From Rhea pennata (lineage: Eukaryota > Chordata > Aves > Rheiformes > Rheidae): 64,000 nt of DNA. Below are positions 25,700 through 37,740 of the stretch, piece after piece. Made by a program: the position numbers and the translations under genes. Under the pieces are notes generated by a model. The model was not told where the DNA came from. It searched no databases and worked only from the letters and a program-made list of their open reading frames with translations. Numbering within the stretch: position 1 is the stretch's first letter; each line of letters starts with the position of its first letter. The stretch spans positions 28,267,083 through 28,331,082 of the forward strand of contig NC_084671.1 in NCBI RefSeq assembly GCF_028389875.1. The letters run 5' to 3'.

Positions 25700-26440
25700 T
25701 TTAATTTCTTTTTGAATGCACAGCTCCTGCCCCATAGAAAGATATTAGAAACGGAGGGGGAGAAATCTTTTCTTCTATAAAAGTATGCTATTCAAATCGT
25801 CTCTCTTTTTTTTTTTTTTTATTTCCTTTAAACCCGTCATTTGTATGCTGTAGGTCGCTACTTTAAAACCCGGCTCGCAGTTGCTGAAAGGATTCGCCCG
25901 TATAATGATGTCATCCATATTCAGCTGAAATCTCGGCGCTGCTGGAGCCGAGCGCTTCCCTCCCACAAACCCAGCCGCAGGCTCCCAGCCGGTCCGCGCT
26001 CACCTAGTTTCCCCTAAACCTTCCCCAACCTGAAGCCGTCCCGGCTGCCTTGCTGCCCCGGCAGAGCCGAGCCCCGCAAACAGGGTTTCGTGGGCATCGT
26101 GCGAGAAGACCCCGTGCTCCTAAAGCCCTGGTTGAGTGCCAGCCAGATGCGCCCGCGTCCGTCCCGGTTTGCCTGTATTAAAAATCTAATTGTACACGTG
26201 TTGTTCGTGCAATCTCCCGGTCTCTTCAATGTCGGCTTGATGTCTCCCTGCCACACTTATTGTACCTGGATCAATGCTCTTTTAACAGCTAATTGATCTT
26301 TTATTAACATATAATAACTTACTTATTAAATCTAAATTAAAGACTTAATTGAGACACTTAATCTAGAGTGGCTCAGTATATCACCCTCATAAGCATAATG
26401 TATAATTTAATTAATTGACAGAGCTGATAATAGCATGTCA
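25700..26440. promoter_or_regulatory. Candidate regulatory element with TAATTGA cluster
   Basis: The segment has well-kept homeodomain-type sites. Three copies of TAATTGA lie at 26290-26296, 26346-26352 and 26412-26418, spaced 56 and 66 bp, and a TTTAATTAATTG word overlaps the third. At about 25897-25915 'cgtataatgatgtcatcc' contains a CRE-like TGATGTCA. There is no reading frame. Enhancer function is an inference from motif density. Confidence 0.4.
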
Positions 26441-26739
26441 TCTGTCACCATTTCTACTGACCTGGGAGCTGGTTGCAGCCCGAGGATTTTGCCACAGATG
26501 CAAACACGGGGCTCTCCCCGGTATTCGGCTTATTCTGCTCCAATACTCCAGGCAGAGGCATCTGATTCCTCCTGCTACCGAAATGCACGTGGGGCAAGGG
26601 GCCGACCTCGCAGGGTTTTATTTCCCCAGTGGTCACTATTCCTTCTGTTCCGGCTAAAATTTGGGCCCGTGTACCATTTTTTCCCAGAACCGGGCACATA
26701 AGCTGCCCCCTCCTTGCTGCCACCGTCTCAGAGCAATGA

Positions 26740-27590
26740 AGAATTTCATTTTAAAAACTGAAAGATTTAATTTAAATATATAAAATGGCAAAGGGAGAGC
26801 TTTTTAAATAAAAAAAATAAAAAATAAAGGTAAAGGGATGATGGTTGGAATAAAATGTTCCAGAAGAAAGCTGTTCCCTTGGGGTTTCTTTTCTTTAAGC
26901 TTTGCATATTACAATTTGAAATTTTTGTAAAGAGATCCCCATTTTATATTCACACTGGTAGCCTGAATTTAAATATCTCTCTCACCTGAGATTAATACAG
27001 GCTTCACCCTGAATTACTTCCCAGCTCTGAAGTACAGCTCTGGAGAGCTCAACTCTCTACAAATTCACTTCTCTTTTAGAGGCATAAAAGCTTATGAAAT
27101 ATATGAAATATTAAAATAGCGTGTGTGTTGGGGTAGAGAGCGAGGGAAGGCAACCCAGGGTCAGTGAAGGGGGCCTCCTTTGATATGAAAACATACTTTT
27201 CTTTAAAAAAAAACCACAGATCTGTTAGCACAGGACAAGAGACCTTTTAAACTCCAAAGGCAAAGATTTCAGCCTGGCAAATGCCAGTCTTTTTTTCCTA
27301 ATTGTCAAGTGCTACAAATGGAGCAGAATGCAATCTGTGTTGGGTGTGAATCTTTTTTTCCGGAGGTAATAGAAAATATCAAGTTTCTCCAGAGCAAAAC
27401 AACATATTCCCAGCAAATGAGGTTATAAACAAAGTTGAAAAACCAGCTCCTTATTACGCTAACTCGCTATTAACCAAATCCACCGGATGGGGGGAAAGTA
27501 CCTTGTTTCACATGCTGCGGGCCCATTAGCTAATTGCCATAGAAATCCAGCATTTCATATAATTATTTAACCCTCGTGAAGCCATCAGGC
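26740..27590. promoter_or_regulatory. Candidate conserved non-coding element
   Basis: AT-rich block with words such as 'gatttaatttaaatata' (26764), 'ctaattgtcaagtgct' (27298; TCAAGTG is an NKX2-type site), 'attagctaattgcca' (27525) and 'cataattatttaac' (27557). A small CpG-rich patch at about 27610-27730 follows directly. No coding potential was seen. Confidence 0.35.
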
Positions 27591-30339
27591 TTTTGGAAGA
27601 AGTCCCCTGGGGTGGGAGAGGCGCCGTGGCGGCCGCGGCCTTTGCCGGGGCAGAGGCTGGAGGGCGTCTCAGCCCGCTCCGCCGAGGCCGGCCCGTCCTT
27701 GTAGGCGTTCGTGAATCCGCCGGCTGCTTTTTCCAGCACTCGTATGTTGACTGGAGCTATTTGGTGCCATGAAAACGGGCCCCTTCTCACCCTGTGCTTG
27801 CTTCCACTCTCTGCAGCTGCGAAGAAATCGACCCCACTGGGAAATTTAAGTTGTTGACTTCAACGGGTGATGCTCGAAGACCTGCTGGTCCCTGATAGCT
27901 CCCTTGCACTGTCCCCTGCTGCTTCCATATCTCCTCCTCCTCCCATTGCCCTCTCTCCTCTTTTCTCCTGGGTACTTTCCTCCATCCTTGCTCCATCTCT
28001 CACCTTGCTCCTGACAGGCAGTGTCACCAGCACCATCCCACGCCAGACCCCGTGGCCATGACACACCACCACCCTCTCCCAGCTCCTCTCCTCCTCCTGC
28101 CCACATGGGTGCTCACGTGCATGGCTCCTGCCCACTGTCACCAGCTGGCACAGTCCAAAACTGCATTGATTGCCACCAGCACCTGCTCAGGGAGGAGAGG
28201 AAGTGTGCAGCGACACTGGAGCAAGGTATTACGAGATGGGAAGCTCTGGAGAGCCAGGCTGGAGAGGGAAGCGTTACCAGCTAAACAGATTTGCCCAAGT
28301 AAGTAATCGGGAGCAGACACATGCTGCAAAATCGCTTTTGCTTGCGAGCTGCAAGTGGAAGATGCTGAGATGGAAATTGTTGGAGTCCAATAAGGAAGGC
28401 AGAGATGGCTCAGCAGAGGCAATGGAGCAAAGGTCCTTCGTGCTGCAGGCCCCACCCTGGTTCTTCACCTGCTCGTACTGTGCAGGCTTCCTCCAAGCAT
28501 CGCTGGTCCATGGCCCACACTTTAACTCATTTCTGCCAGCCCCTCTAGTTCCACACCTTCATTCCTGCTCAGATTTTCCTCCCTACATCCTTGTTTTAGA
28601 AAGAAAGTGCATTCAGGTCCTACAGAAGTTTTGAACCAACCACTTCTAGGTGCTACTTCATTACCATAGCTCGGCTTGGAAACACCCTGCAGAGGGCTCT
28701 TCCCACCTTGGAGTTTCAGCATGGGGCTCTGCTGTGGGCACCACCTGCATGCAGTGGGCTCAGGGATGCCCCAAAGTGCTGCATATGCTTCAGGGCTGTG
28801 GTCGTGACTGTCACAGCAACGTGGAAGACTCATAAACTGCTAGCATAGAAAATCTCTTCAAAGATATTGCTCCAGTAAGAATATTTTTCAAAGGCTCCTC
28901 AGCGTAAAAATCCACTCACCTTTTCCTTGCAGTCACCTGCAGTCTCCAGGGCTGTAGGGCCCCCAGTACTGTGAAAGCCCCCAGAGAAACTCCAGTCCAA
29001 AGGCACTACCAGGCCACACCCAAAGGGATGTGGTGTTGCAAACATCTGAAAGAGGCAGTGCCAGCACAGAGGAACCTCAATCTCACAAGGTCCTGCAAAT
29101 TTTCAGCCCAATCTGAGAAGCACAAGTGCGGTCCTGCTCCCGGGTGTCCCAGTGACAAGCGTCACTGCTGACCCTGGAGCATAGCAGTGGCGCTCGGTCT
29201 GCAATTCGCCACGTGAGCCCCTGGCCTTGCAAAGCTGCTGGAATTAACTGGATAGTCACATCTTGTACTGTTCACTTAATGATCAGTGCAAGATTTGGTC
29301 ACAGTGCTTTCTCTTTGGAACCACATTTTTTTATGCATACTATGCATGCATGTGTGTGCGTGTGTGTGTGTGTGTATATGCACGCATACATATGCGTGTG
29401 TATATTGTTTTGGTTCAAAAGGCACTCACTGCTGCAACAGGAGTTCTGTGCAGCTGCTCCATTCTGCCAGCTGCAATAAATTTCTTTGCTAGCACTGCTC
29501 GTCTGAATCGAATATAGTTTATTTCATTTTAAGAAGTCTTTTTTTTTTTTTTTCATTTCAGGAAAATGAATGTTAGAGCCAGATAAGAAACTATAGTCTG
29601 CTTTCAAGAAGGTTACAAGAAAACTGCATCTTGCATTACTAATCCTTTATCTTTCATGTTAACAAAAAGATTACTGACATATTTTTGAATGAAAGAAAAT
29701 AAAATAGCAAATGCATCTAAAGAGCTGTGTAACTTTCATGCAACACACAAATCGGTTGTTAAACGTGGAAAAAAAGAAGGAGGGGAATGAAGGGAAAATT
29801 CATAATACATTTCCCTTTGTAAAGTGAGCAAACCAACTTTCTATAAGAGTAACTACTGGAGGACTAGAAGATGCTCTTTTCATAAAGCAAGAACATTATT
29901 TTTAACTGGACGGGATTCTGGTGGCAGAGGAGAAAGTCTCCCTTGCCCAGGTCCTTGCCTGGGATGTCTGGGCAGCTCTTCTGTCTTCCCACACACCCAG
30001 GAACTTCTTTTCCCACCTCCTTCCACCAGCTTTGGGACATCTTCACGTTGGTGCCTCACAGCACGGCTGTGGCCAGGTGGCAGATTAGGGAGAAGGTGCC
30101 ATAGCTCCCAAAGCGAAAGTTGTCCTGAGGACACGGACCACGCCGCACCACCTCGGGAGTTGCCCTCCACAGTCCATCTGCGCCCAAAGCTGTCCAGGAC
30201 GAGTCTTTTGGGGCTTCCTCTCCAAACGTCCCTGAAAAATCACAGCCCTGCTCCTCAGTTCTGCTTTTCCACGACAGAACAGCCCACTGCCTTGGCACAC
30301 GGTGGTTCATTAGGAAACCCGTAATTGAATTCCCTGACC
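27591..30339. other. Non-coding, no gene recognised
   Basis: The stretch begins with a short CpG-rich patch (27610-27730), then becomes ordinary mixed-composition DNA. It contains a TG-rich microsatellite at 29342-29405 and a T-run near 29538-29553. Open frames at 28170-28634 and 29824-30324 have no recognisable family. Confidence 0.4.
29342..29405. repeat. TG/TA-rich microsatellite
   Basis: Interrupted TG repeat with CATACATATG and GTGTATA extensions. Confidence 0.85.
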
Positions 30340-30650
30340 ATTCAGTTCTAAAACCCCTTTGATCAAGAATTAGTTAATTACGTTGGGCCCAGGATATTCC
30401 TTGTCACGAATTTTGCCCGTGTCCCCCAGATACGTGATGGCGGGCGCCGCTCGCGTCGTGTCCTTTGAAATGCTTTCAGGAGCCTTTGAAGCTCTCCCCC
30501 CTTAATGACGCATTGTTCGTTAATAAGTCGCCTGCAACATTTCCCCATTAGGAAAGAGCTGTCTGCGACTCACTTTGGCTTGAATGAGTAATAATAATCC
30601 AAATGTAATTGATAATGTTAGCGAATAAATGGGAAATGTGTTCTACCTGG
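30340..30650. promoter_or_regulatory. Candidate conserved non-coding element
   Basis: Contains 'agttaattacg' (30372), 'ccttaatgacgcattg' (30502), 'cgttaataagtcg' (30518), 'gaatgagtaataataat' (30582) and 'aatgtaattgataatg' (30602): dense homeodomain-type words mixed with intact CpGs, with no reading frame. Inference from composition only. Confidence 0.35.
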
Positions 30651-32420
30651 GGAATACGCCGGAGAAGGCCTGAGAGGGAGCAAGCGCCTTCCCGCCTTTC
30701 TCCCGATGCCCCACACGCCCTCCTTGCCCACCCTCCCGCCGCCGCCCTCAGGCCTGACCGCCGCTCTCACCTGGCGCAGAAAGCCGTTTGACTTTGAGAC
30801 ACGTTGATTTGAAACCCCCCGTTGGCAGATAAGAAGCGGAGAGATCACAGGTAGCGGCTCGAGGCGGAAGCGGGCAGTCGTTGCTGTTTCCCAGAGAGAG
30901 AAAGCAGGAGAAACGCACCTGGCTTATGGGGAAGGTGAGAGGAGATAAGAAGCATCTGGAAGCGTTGGCAGGAGAGAAGGCAGATGGGGAGATAACGCTG
31001 AGATGGTGGAGATTGCGCGTTGCTTGTGTCAGCAGAGACGGTTTTACCGAGGAGACGACGCCGATCGGTGGGCTCTGCAGAGCACCGGGCTGCAGCTGCA
31101 GCGAAGGCAATGTGCAAGACTGCTGCAGGCGACACGGGGGCTGGAGGTGGGCCTTTCCCCACATCTTGCCCACGGTCCAAAGGAGACCTCATTCACGCAG
31201 CTCGACATCTCTGCTGCCTCCTTCAAGCAGCTGTCCCCTTGTTACGTGCCCTTGGGGCTGAGCACCCACGTGCACCCTCTCCAGCCAGCACTGTCTCCAG
31301 GAAAAGGCCCATCCCAGCCTCTCTGTAAACCCTCCTTTCCCCAAAAACATTTCACCCAGGACATGAGTGGAAGTGACAGGGTGTGTGCAACCGCAGCAGC
31401 ACCATGGTATGGGCCTCCGCCAAACGACCTCCTCATCTCCATGACCTCGGTGTCCAGCCGCCCTAGACACCCCACACTCTGGCAGGGTGCTGAGTGTCTT
31501 CACCTCAGTGCTCACAAACTCCCTGCCACACTGGTTTCGCCCTTCCTTTTGCATTAGTTGTATTTTTCCCCCAAAAAAATACCATATCTCAGCTCTGCAC
31601 CTAGGTGGGAATATTGTCAGCAAAAGGCTTCCCCCCACTGTCAGTGCAGACATCTCTGCTACGGCCAGGAGGACATCTGTGGCTCGTGGCTCTTGGAACG
31701 GGAATCTTCCCTTGCTGAAACATTTCTGTGTGATTTCAAGGAGGATGGGACAAAAAGGCATTGAAAACCGTATGCAGGAAACCTGCGTAGGGGTCATGTG
31801 AGATGTGAGTATTTACCAAACCAGCTAGGAGCACGTGGAGAGCAGTAACACAACAGGCCAGGGGCTGCCAGTGCTTTGCAGGGGCAAAGGAGGAGCCCCT
31901 GCAGCACCGCTCCAAGGGCGTTTTTCCTTTCCAAAACAACAAGCTGTGGCTTTTCCCTTCGCCCAGGCCAGGCTCTGCCTGTCCAGTGGCATGGTACCCA
32001 TACCAGCATACCCCTTTGGGCAACACAGAGGCCACAGCTGAAGGTCTGCAGGCACCATGTGCAAATAGAAGAACTTGTTTTCTGAGAAACCAGAGGCTCA
32101 GAAGAGCCACGAACTGAGCTCAGGTCAACTATGGTGAATTGGCCAGCCAAAATATCATCAGCACTGGAGACTATCCAAGTGTTTCTTTCTAGAACTATTC
32201 AATGGAAGTCTTCTGCTGTGCCTGTCATGGCAGCACTTTTCACCTAAAAACTGATCTAAATTCAAAGCAGAAAATTTAAACGTAGGGGTTAAATAACTCC
32301 ACTTCTTTCTCTTGCCTCCAGACCCAAAGCAATTAGTTTTGGACCCATGAAACAGTCATTTTGGTTTAACTCCTCCCAAAATATCCTTGAGTTACTCTAT
32401 TTTGCCCTTCCCTCCTACTG
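30651..32420. other. GC-rich non-coding stretch, no gene recognised
   Basis: Open frames of 184 (31003-31557 plus) and 202 codons (31189-31797 minus) run antisense to one another and show no known domain. GC-rich sequence with few stops explains them. Confidence 0.4.
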
Positions 32421-32741
32421 GCACATTGCTTTGCTTGCACATTGCTCCCCGTGCACATCACTCCGCTCGCACATCGCTCCACTTACACAGCAATTTGCTT
32501 GCACATCACTGCTTGCATGTTGCTCTGCTCGCGTATTGCGCTACTTGCACCTCACCCCATTTGTACATCAGTTTACTTCTGCTCATCCCTCCTCTTCCAC
32601 ATTACTCCGCTTGCACATCTCTCTGCTCACATATTGCTTCATTGGCACATTACTTCACTTGCACACCACTCCTCCTGCACATTGCTCTTCTCATCCATCA
32701 CTCCTGCTTGAAAATTGCTCCTCTTGCACATCACTTGCAAA
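32421..32741 (+). repeat. Minisatellite, 16-bp unit, about 20 copies
   Basis: About 20 tandem units of consensus 'gcacattgctccactt' run through the interval. Nearly all are exactly 16 bp; one is 14 bp (32501-32514), one is 17 bp (32693-32709) and a 2-bp insertion occurs at 32579-32580. Because 16 is not a multiple of three, three units make 16 codons, so all three frames stay open and carry similar repeats. The overlapping 151- and 199-codon frames are therefore artefacts. Confidence 0.9.
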
Positions 32742-35469
32742 GTCTTGTCTGTTCCATTTGCTTCTATTGCCCTCTGCTGGGGACTTCCAAAGGGAAGGCT
32801 GATCCCCTGGCCAGTGCTTTTCCCTCACCATCTCCCTTTGCCACTTCCAGCGAGCCCCAGGATGGACCCAGCCTCCCGGCAGCAGGGAAGTATTTCCCTG
32901 GCCACCGCTACAGGTCCCAGAGAGGCAGCGTTGCACCCATGGCGCCACATGCACACACACATGGAAATCTCCAATACAGAATATAGCCAGAACATCTGAT
33001 GGGGAAAGGGAGAGCCACCTCTATGAACATACCGGAGTGGACATCCAGGACGTACTCGTGAGTACACAGACACATGTGAGACATGAGGCAGTTTGGCTCT
33101 GTTGCTATTCTACGTGAATGATTACACACAGCTTGACAGCTGTGTGCTCCCAGAGCAGGGACGTACTTGATCCACAAGCTCAAACCAGGACAGAGAGAGC
33201 CAGGCTTTGGCTTTCAGCAAGGAGGCAGTGGAAATGTAGGAACTGAGGTGGCTCCAAGGATCCAGCAAGGTGGAAATGGGAGCTGTGATTTCTCAGGTGG
33301 CAGATCTCTGCAGTCCATCCTTTTCCTGCCCACAACATCCACAGTCACTGGAAGAGGAGCTTTAGTACATCTTTGCCTTGTCTCATTTTATGGACCTGTT
33401 GTGAATGGATATGTCTAACCTCCTCTTGAACCTGCTGATGGTGTCTGCTGCCACCAGACATGGCACCCTTGGTGCACCTGGAGCAGAGCATGCAACGTTG
33501 ATAGACTTCTTTGACAAGATCATGGATTTTCCAGACAACTGAGTGCAGGAGACCCAACCATGGCTGCAGGTGGAGGAGACTCAAAGCTGAAGAGCACCAG
33601 CAACACAGAGAGAAGAGCCACATAAACCTGAGGACAGGTGTCCCAGGGAAAGGATGAGGCTCCTAAACAGAAAGCTCAGGCCACGCATGCAGCAAGCGGC
33701 AGGGGGGATTTCTGCTGCAAGCTAGGAGCATCACTGCTCAAAATCTCAGAAGAGGAGGAAGCATGGGAGCGTGGACTGATCTTACCATGACTGCAAGTCA
33801 CCCTGAAAAAAGACAAATGCACCGCTTGGCTGCACTGAAGCCAATTTTATTTTCCAATATTTTCAATCAATAGAGGGAAAGCAGCTGTGTGCGAGGCTGA
33901 GGTGGGAGCTCTGGCAGAGCTCTCTACACAGCTTATGCCCGAGGAGGAGGAGCAGAAACAAGAGCCAGGTTGGCAAGGGATAGCAAAGACCCAGGGGCAC
34001 TGTTGGAGAGCAGGGACTGAAGGAAGCAGGGTCCAGCTGAGTGGGAACGTGGGCACTCAGGACTCCCTGTCTTCTGGGGCTGGTGGATCCTCCGCTGCGT
34101 GGCCAGGTGAGGGTGACCTGCAGGGCCCCCCAGGCCTCTCTCCACCCGTCGCAGACCAAAACCCCCGCTGTGGCCGCCGTGCTGGCACACTTGCTCCGTT
34201 AAGGCCCAGGAGCAATTTGAGACATTTGGGCAAACGCAAGCGCAGATGTCCCACTGGGGCTGTGCAGCAATCACATCGAGCCCAGGCAGAAACCCGAAGG
34301 TGTGGTGCTCTGTCGCAGAGATAACTGTGCCCCACACTGGGCTGCCACCAGCCATATCAGAAAAGGAACAAATTGACAGCATTCAGAGGAATAGTCTTCA
34401 TTTCCAACCGTATCATTTCTGTCCTCTGGCATAATGCACCCCCCCACACACACCATCTAGTTAACAGTTTTTACATTTTATCATAGAATCGTAGAATTAT
34501 TGGCGAGAAGAGGGAGGGAGGAGGGAAGAAAAGTGGCTGGAGACCAGTTTCCCTTGAGAATGAGGGAGTTCAGTGGCAGAGACGTGCTGCAGGGTCAGAA
34601 ATACACTCTTGCTCCAGTGCAGGTCTGCACCCAGAGCTGAGGGCTGCCTCAGCCAGGAAGGGACGGGGTGGTCTCAATGACCATGGATCCACTTCTGGTG
34701 AGGTGGCAGCCCTTGCCCCTCTGCAGTCATCCCAGCCAACGAAGTGCCTCTCTGGTTCAGCTGGAGAAGAAGACCCGGGGACAAGACCCCACCAAGCTCA
34801 AGGGGAGGTCGGAGAGCAAAAAGAAAGGGAGGTCACCAGCATCACGTCCAGCACCATCATCCCTCAGCCCACATGCAGGGTATCCCAGGGGCTCAGTGCT
34901 GGGAACAGTCTGGGGATGGCCAGCCTCGAGGGTGATGGTCCTGAGCAGTGTCACCTCCTGCATGACAGCTGCCTGCCATTTCTTCCCATCCGGACCCACT
35001 TTACCAAGCAGTGGGAGAAGAAGTTTGGAGAAAAAGCACACAGAAAGCAAGTGGGGAACGAACAGCAGCTGATCTTTAGAGAGGGTTAAATCGGCTGAGG
35101 AGGTGGAAATGAGCCTGGCTCTAAGATTTCAGCCCTCAAAGGGTGGCTAGGCCCAGCCAGCAGCTCACACCCCGGAAAGCCATCGGTGCCAGTCAGCTGG
35201 CCCAGACAACAGCAGTGTCTCGGCTTTTCCGGAGACTGTTTTGCCCCACTTGCAGGGAGGCGCACAGCCCAGAGCAGGCAGGGACGGGAACACTTCGCCC
35301 AGCCCCAGCGACACAACCACTGCGGAGGGAAAACTCCACTTCTCCGTCTTTCCCCCCAACCTGTGGCCAGGGCTGGCCAGCAGACCGAGGAGGAGAGACG
35401 GATGCCAACGTCGCGATTTCTGCTTCGAGACCTCCTCATCCGCCCGACGGATTACGGATGATGGAGGAG
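32742..35469. other. Non-coding, no gene recognised
   Basis: Mixed-composition DNA with many short overlapping open frames and no recognisable domain. It includes the probable retroposon fragment at 33330-33560 and a small piece resembling the octamer tail of a CR1 ('tcatagaatcgtagaatt', near 34481-34498). Confidence 0.4.
33330..33560 (-). mobile_element. Probable LINE (CR1-type) fragment
   Basis: The words 'ggatatgtctaacctcctct' and 'tgaacctgctgatggtgtct' at about 33408-33446 match the antisense of a segment common in sauropsid CR1 elements. The match then decays into 'gttgatagacttctttgac'. Identified from memory by eye. Confidence 0.4.
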
Positions 35470-36290
35470 AGGGGCGCCTTATACCAATTAATTCCCAACC
35501 TGTAATTAACATCTGGGGGCAGCTCCGTAGGATCCCCAGCTGCTAACGAAGCATGGCACCGCTTTAATTCCTGCGATGCCCCGCCATCTTCTTATTAAAT
35601 CCGGGAATGGGTTCCATCACATTTTCCCTTAAAGGGAAAAAGGAGAGAGAAATGGAGCAGGATTCGTCTCAATGCAATAAGATAGATTAGAGTTTGTGGA
35701 TAAAGAAAGTAGGGGTGGAGGGGGAGGGTGCGAAATGTGAAATTCCATATGCGCGGGTGCGTGCGCGCGGGTTGTCCGTATATTCTCTCTCGCAATGACC
35801 TCCTTCTGCCCCATCCATCAGCCTTGGGTTGGCTTATTCTAACTAGCAGATTCTTTTCTTGTGTATAACAGGCCCATCAGACACAATCTGCATGCCAATT
35901 ACAGGAGCAGACCCCCTGATACTGGGAAATGGAAATTAGCTGTCAAGCACCGGCAGCAGCAGCCTGCGTTGGATTGCCTGCTCCCACTCGGCTGGCTCGC
36001 TCCGTGGCTCATATGCATATGCACTCTGTTCCGCGTGCAGCCGCGGCAAGGGAGCCCCCGATGGAAAAAGTAATCTAAAATAATAATAATAATAATAATA
36101 AAATAGCATATTTTATTGTTATTCGCATCGGTTGCCGACATTTGGGGCACAACGCAAAATTCGCCAGAGGGCAAGAGCCATTCGGAGAAGGGAAAAGGAA
36201 GGAAAAAAAAAAGAAAAGGGAGAGAGTTGTGATAATTGCATTTTAGCGGTGGGTAGATCAAGCGATGTAGTGGAAGGACATGCAAAGGAA
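35470..36290. promoter_or_regulatory. Candidate conserved element with POU-dimer site
   Basis: Two well-kept blocks (about 35470-35660 and 35820-36080) hold 'ccaattaattccc' (35484), 'tgtaattaacatc' (35501), 'gctttaattcctg' (35561) and 'cttattaaatccg' (35590). At 36013-36024 ATGCATATGCAC matches the MORE palindrome for POU dimers (ATGCATATGCAT) at 11 of 12 bases. An (AAT)n tract lies at 36079-36101 and a purine tract at about 36184-36229. No coding potential was seen. Confidence 0.4.
36079..36101. repeat. (AAT)n microsatellite
   Basis: ATA/AAT trinucleotide repeat, about 23 bp. Confidence 0.9.
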
Positions 36291-36649
36291 ACGTTACTGT
36301 AAGGGCAAACCAGACAGGCCAGCGGGCGCTTCCTACCTGCGGCGAGCCTCTGACTTTCTCCCATCCTTCATGGACGTGCTAAGCCTCAGTAGAGGCACAA
36401 GGTGGGCAAAGGCGCCCAGGCCTGGCAGGGTGGTGGCCGCTGTGTCACCCCTACCTATAAAAAGTCATTCCTTCAAAAAAAGGCAGCTGGCAATGAGCTT
36501 CCTTCCAAAAAGACAAAAAAAAAAAACCAACGGCCAGGCCATGCTCAAGTCAGCTCTTGGCCTAAAAACTGGAGATGGTGGTGGGGTAACGAGAAAGGAC
36601 GCGTGCGAAAACGTCCCCACATTCCCACTGCCTGGGCTTTACTCAGCTG

Positions 36650-37450
36650 AGTTCTTCTGAGCCACATCTCTAAGTTTGGGAACTTGCTTTACCCTTCTTA
36701 ATCCACTCCGCGCAACCGCACTGAGCCCCCCGACACCCCACGCCGTCGCTGAATTTAACCACAGAGGAAAGGACCAAGGCGGGGAGGGAGGCAGAGGGAG
36801 GCTGGGGAGCACACGGCAGGACGGGGAGACGCGCCGTCCTCCGCGGGGAAGGAGCAGAAAGGGCAGGGAGGTGAGGCCAGGGTGGTGGGTTGAACCACAG
36901 GCTTCTGGCAGCCTTTGAGGAGGAAGAGGAGGAGGAAGGCTCCCTCCAGCCCCCAACTCGCCCGTGGTCCCATCTCACCCGCGGCCTCCCTGTGCCCGTC
37001 CGTTGCCTGACCGGAGAGCCCGTGGGGCTGGAGCTACCCCTGCCCCGCATCCCGCCGGCAGCTCCAGCGGCGGCGGCGGGTCGTAGCGCTGCGGTTTGAC
37101 AAGCATCACTTAACCTGCCTCCCCACTCCGTAATAACCTCATACATCAACCGGGAGGAGAGCGCAGAGCGTGGCTGGAAGGGCTCCGTTTCTACATCCAA
37201 TATCATTATCCCGAGTCCCCTGGCCCCTTTTGCTTGATATGCAAACAGGCCACGGGTCCCCGGGAGGAGAGGGCCCTGCACGGCGGACATTAGTTCTGGC
37301 TGCGCGTGGGCGCGCGGCCGAGGCGCGGGCCCAGCCTGACATCTAGCGGCACTGGGCAAAACGGGGCGCTCCAGCTGGCGGCGGACTGGTCCGACTGGGA
37401 GCCTCTGGGAGCCTGACGGCCGCCGCGGGAGCGGGGTGCCGTGACCGCAG
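36650..37450. promoter_or_regulatory. CpG island, possible promoter
   Basis: GC-rich with many CpGs, including 'ggcggcggcgg' near 37070 and 'gtgggcgcgcggccgaggcg' near 37306. It is the only clear CpG island before the TBCCD1-DNAJB11 one. An embedded AT-richer piece at about 37190-37245 has 'gatatgcaaac', an octamer-like word. It could be the promoter of an unannotated transcript or of a distal DGKG 5' exon on the minus strand; I could not identify an exon. An open frame of 229 codons here is explained by GC content. Confidence 0.5.
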
Positions 37451-37740
37451 ACGCCTCAACCCTGGCCGCACCGGGAGCCCAGCACAGCCAGGCACACGCA
37501 TACCTTGGGGTGCTCTCTGCAGATGTCCCCAATTTCCTAGCAAGCCCCCAGCTGGACTGTCACTCCCCTTCACCTGCAGCCATGGCTGGATCTCCTCAGC
37601 ACCCCCAGAAGCTATCACTCTCGTCTACTCTTCCTACGCCTCCGCTTTCATTCTTTTCTTTTCACTTTCCACTCTTCCCCCTTTTCCCTGCAACTCTCAG
37701 CAGCCCACGGACCTCTTCCACCCCTCCCCTTGCTGCTCTT

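Noticed and set aside
31189-31797. 202-codon minus-strand open frame
   Set aside because: Overlaps a 184-codon frame on the other strand; neither shows a recognisable family.
32387-32986. 199-codon plus-strand open frame with repeats
   Set aside because: Created by the 16-bp minisatellite, which keeps all three frames open.
36670-37359. 229-codon minus-strand open frame
   Set aside because: It lies in the CpG island, where stop codons are rare. No domain was seen and composition follows local GC content.
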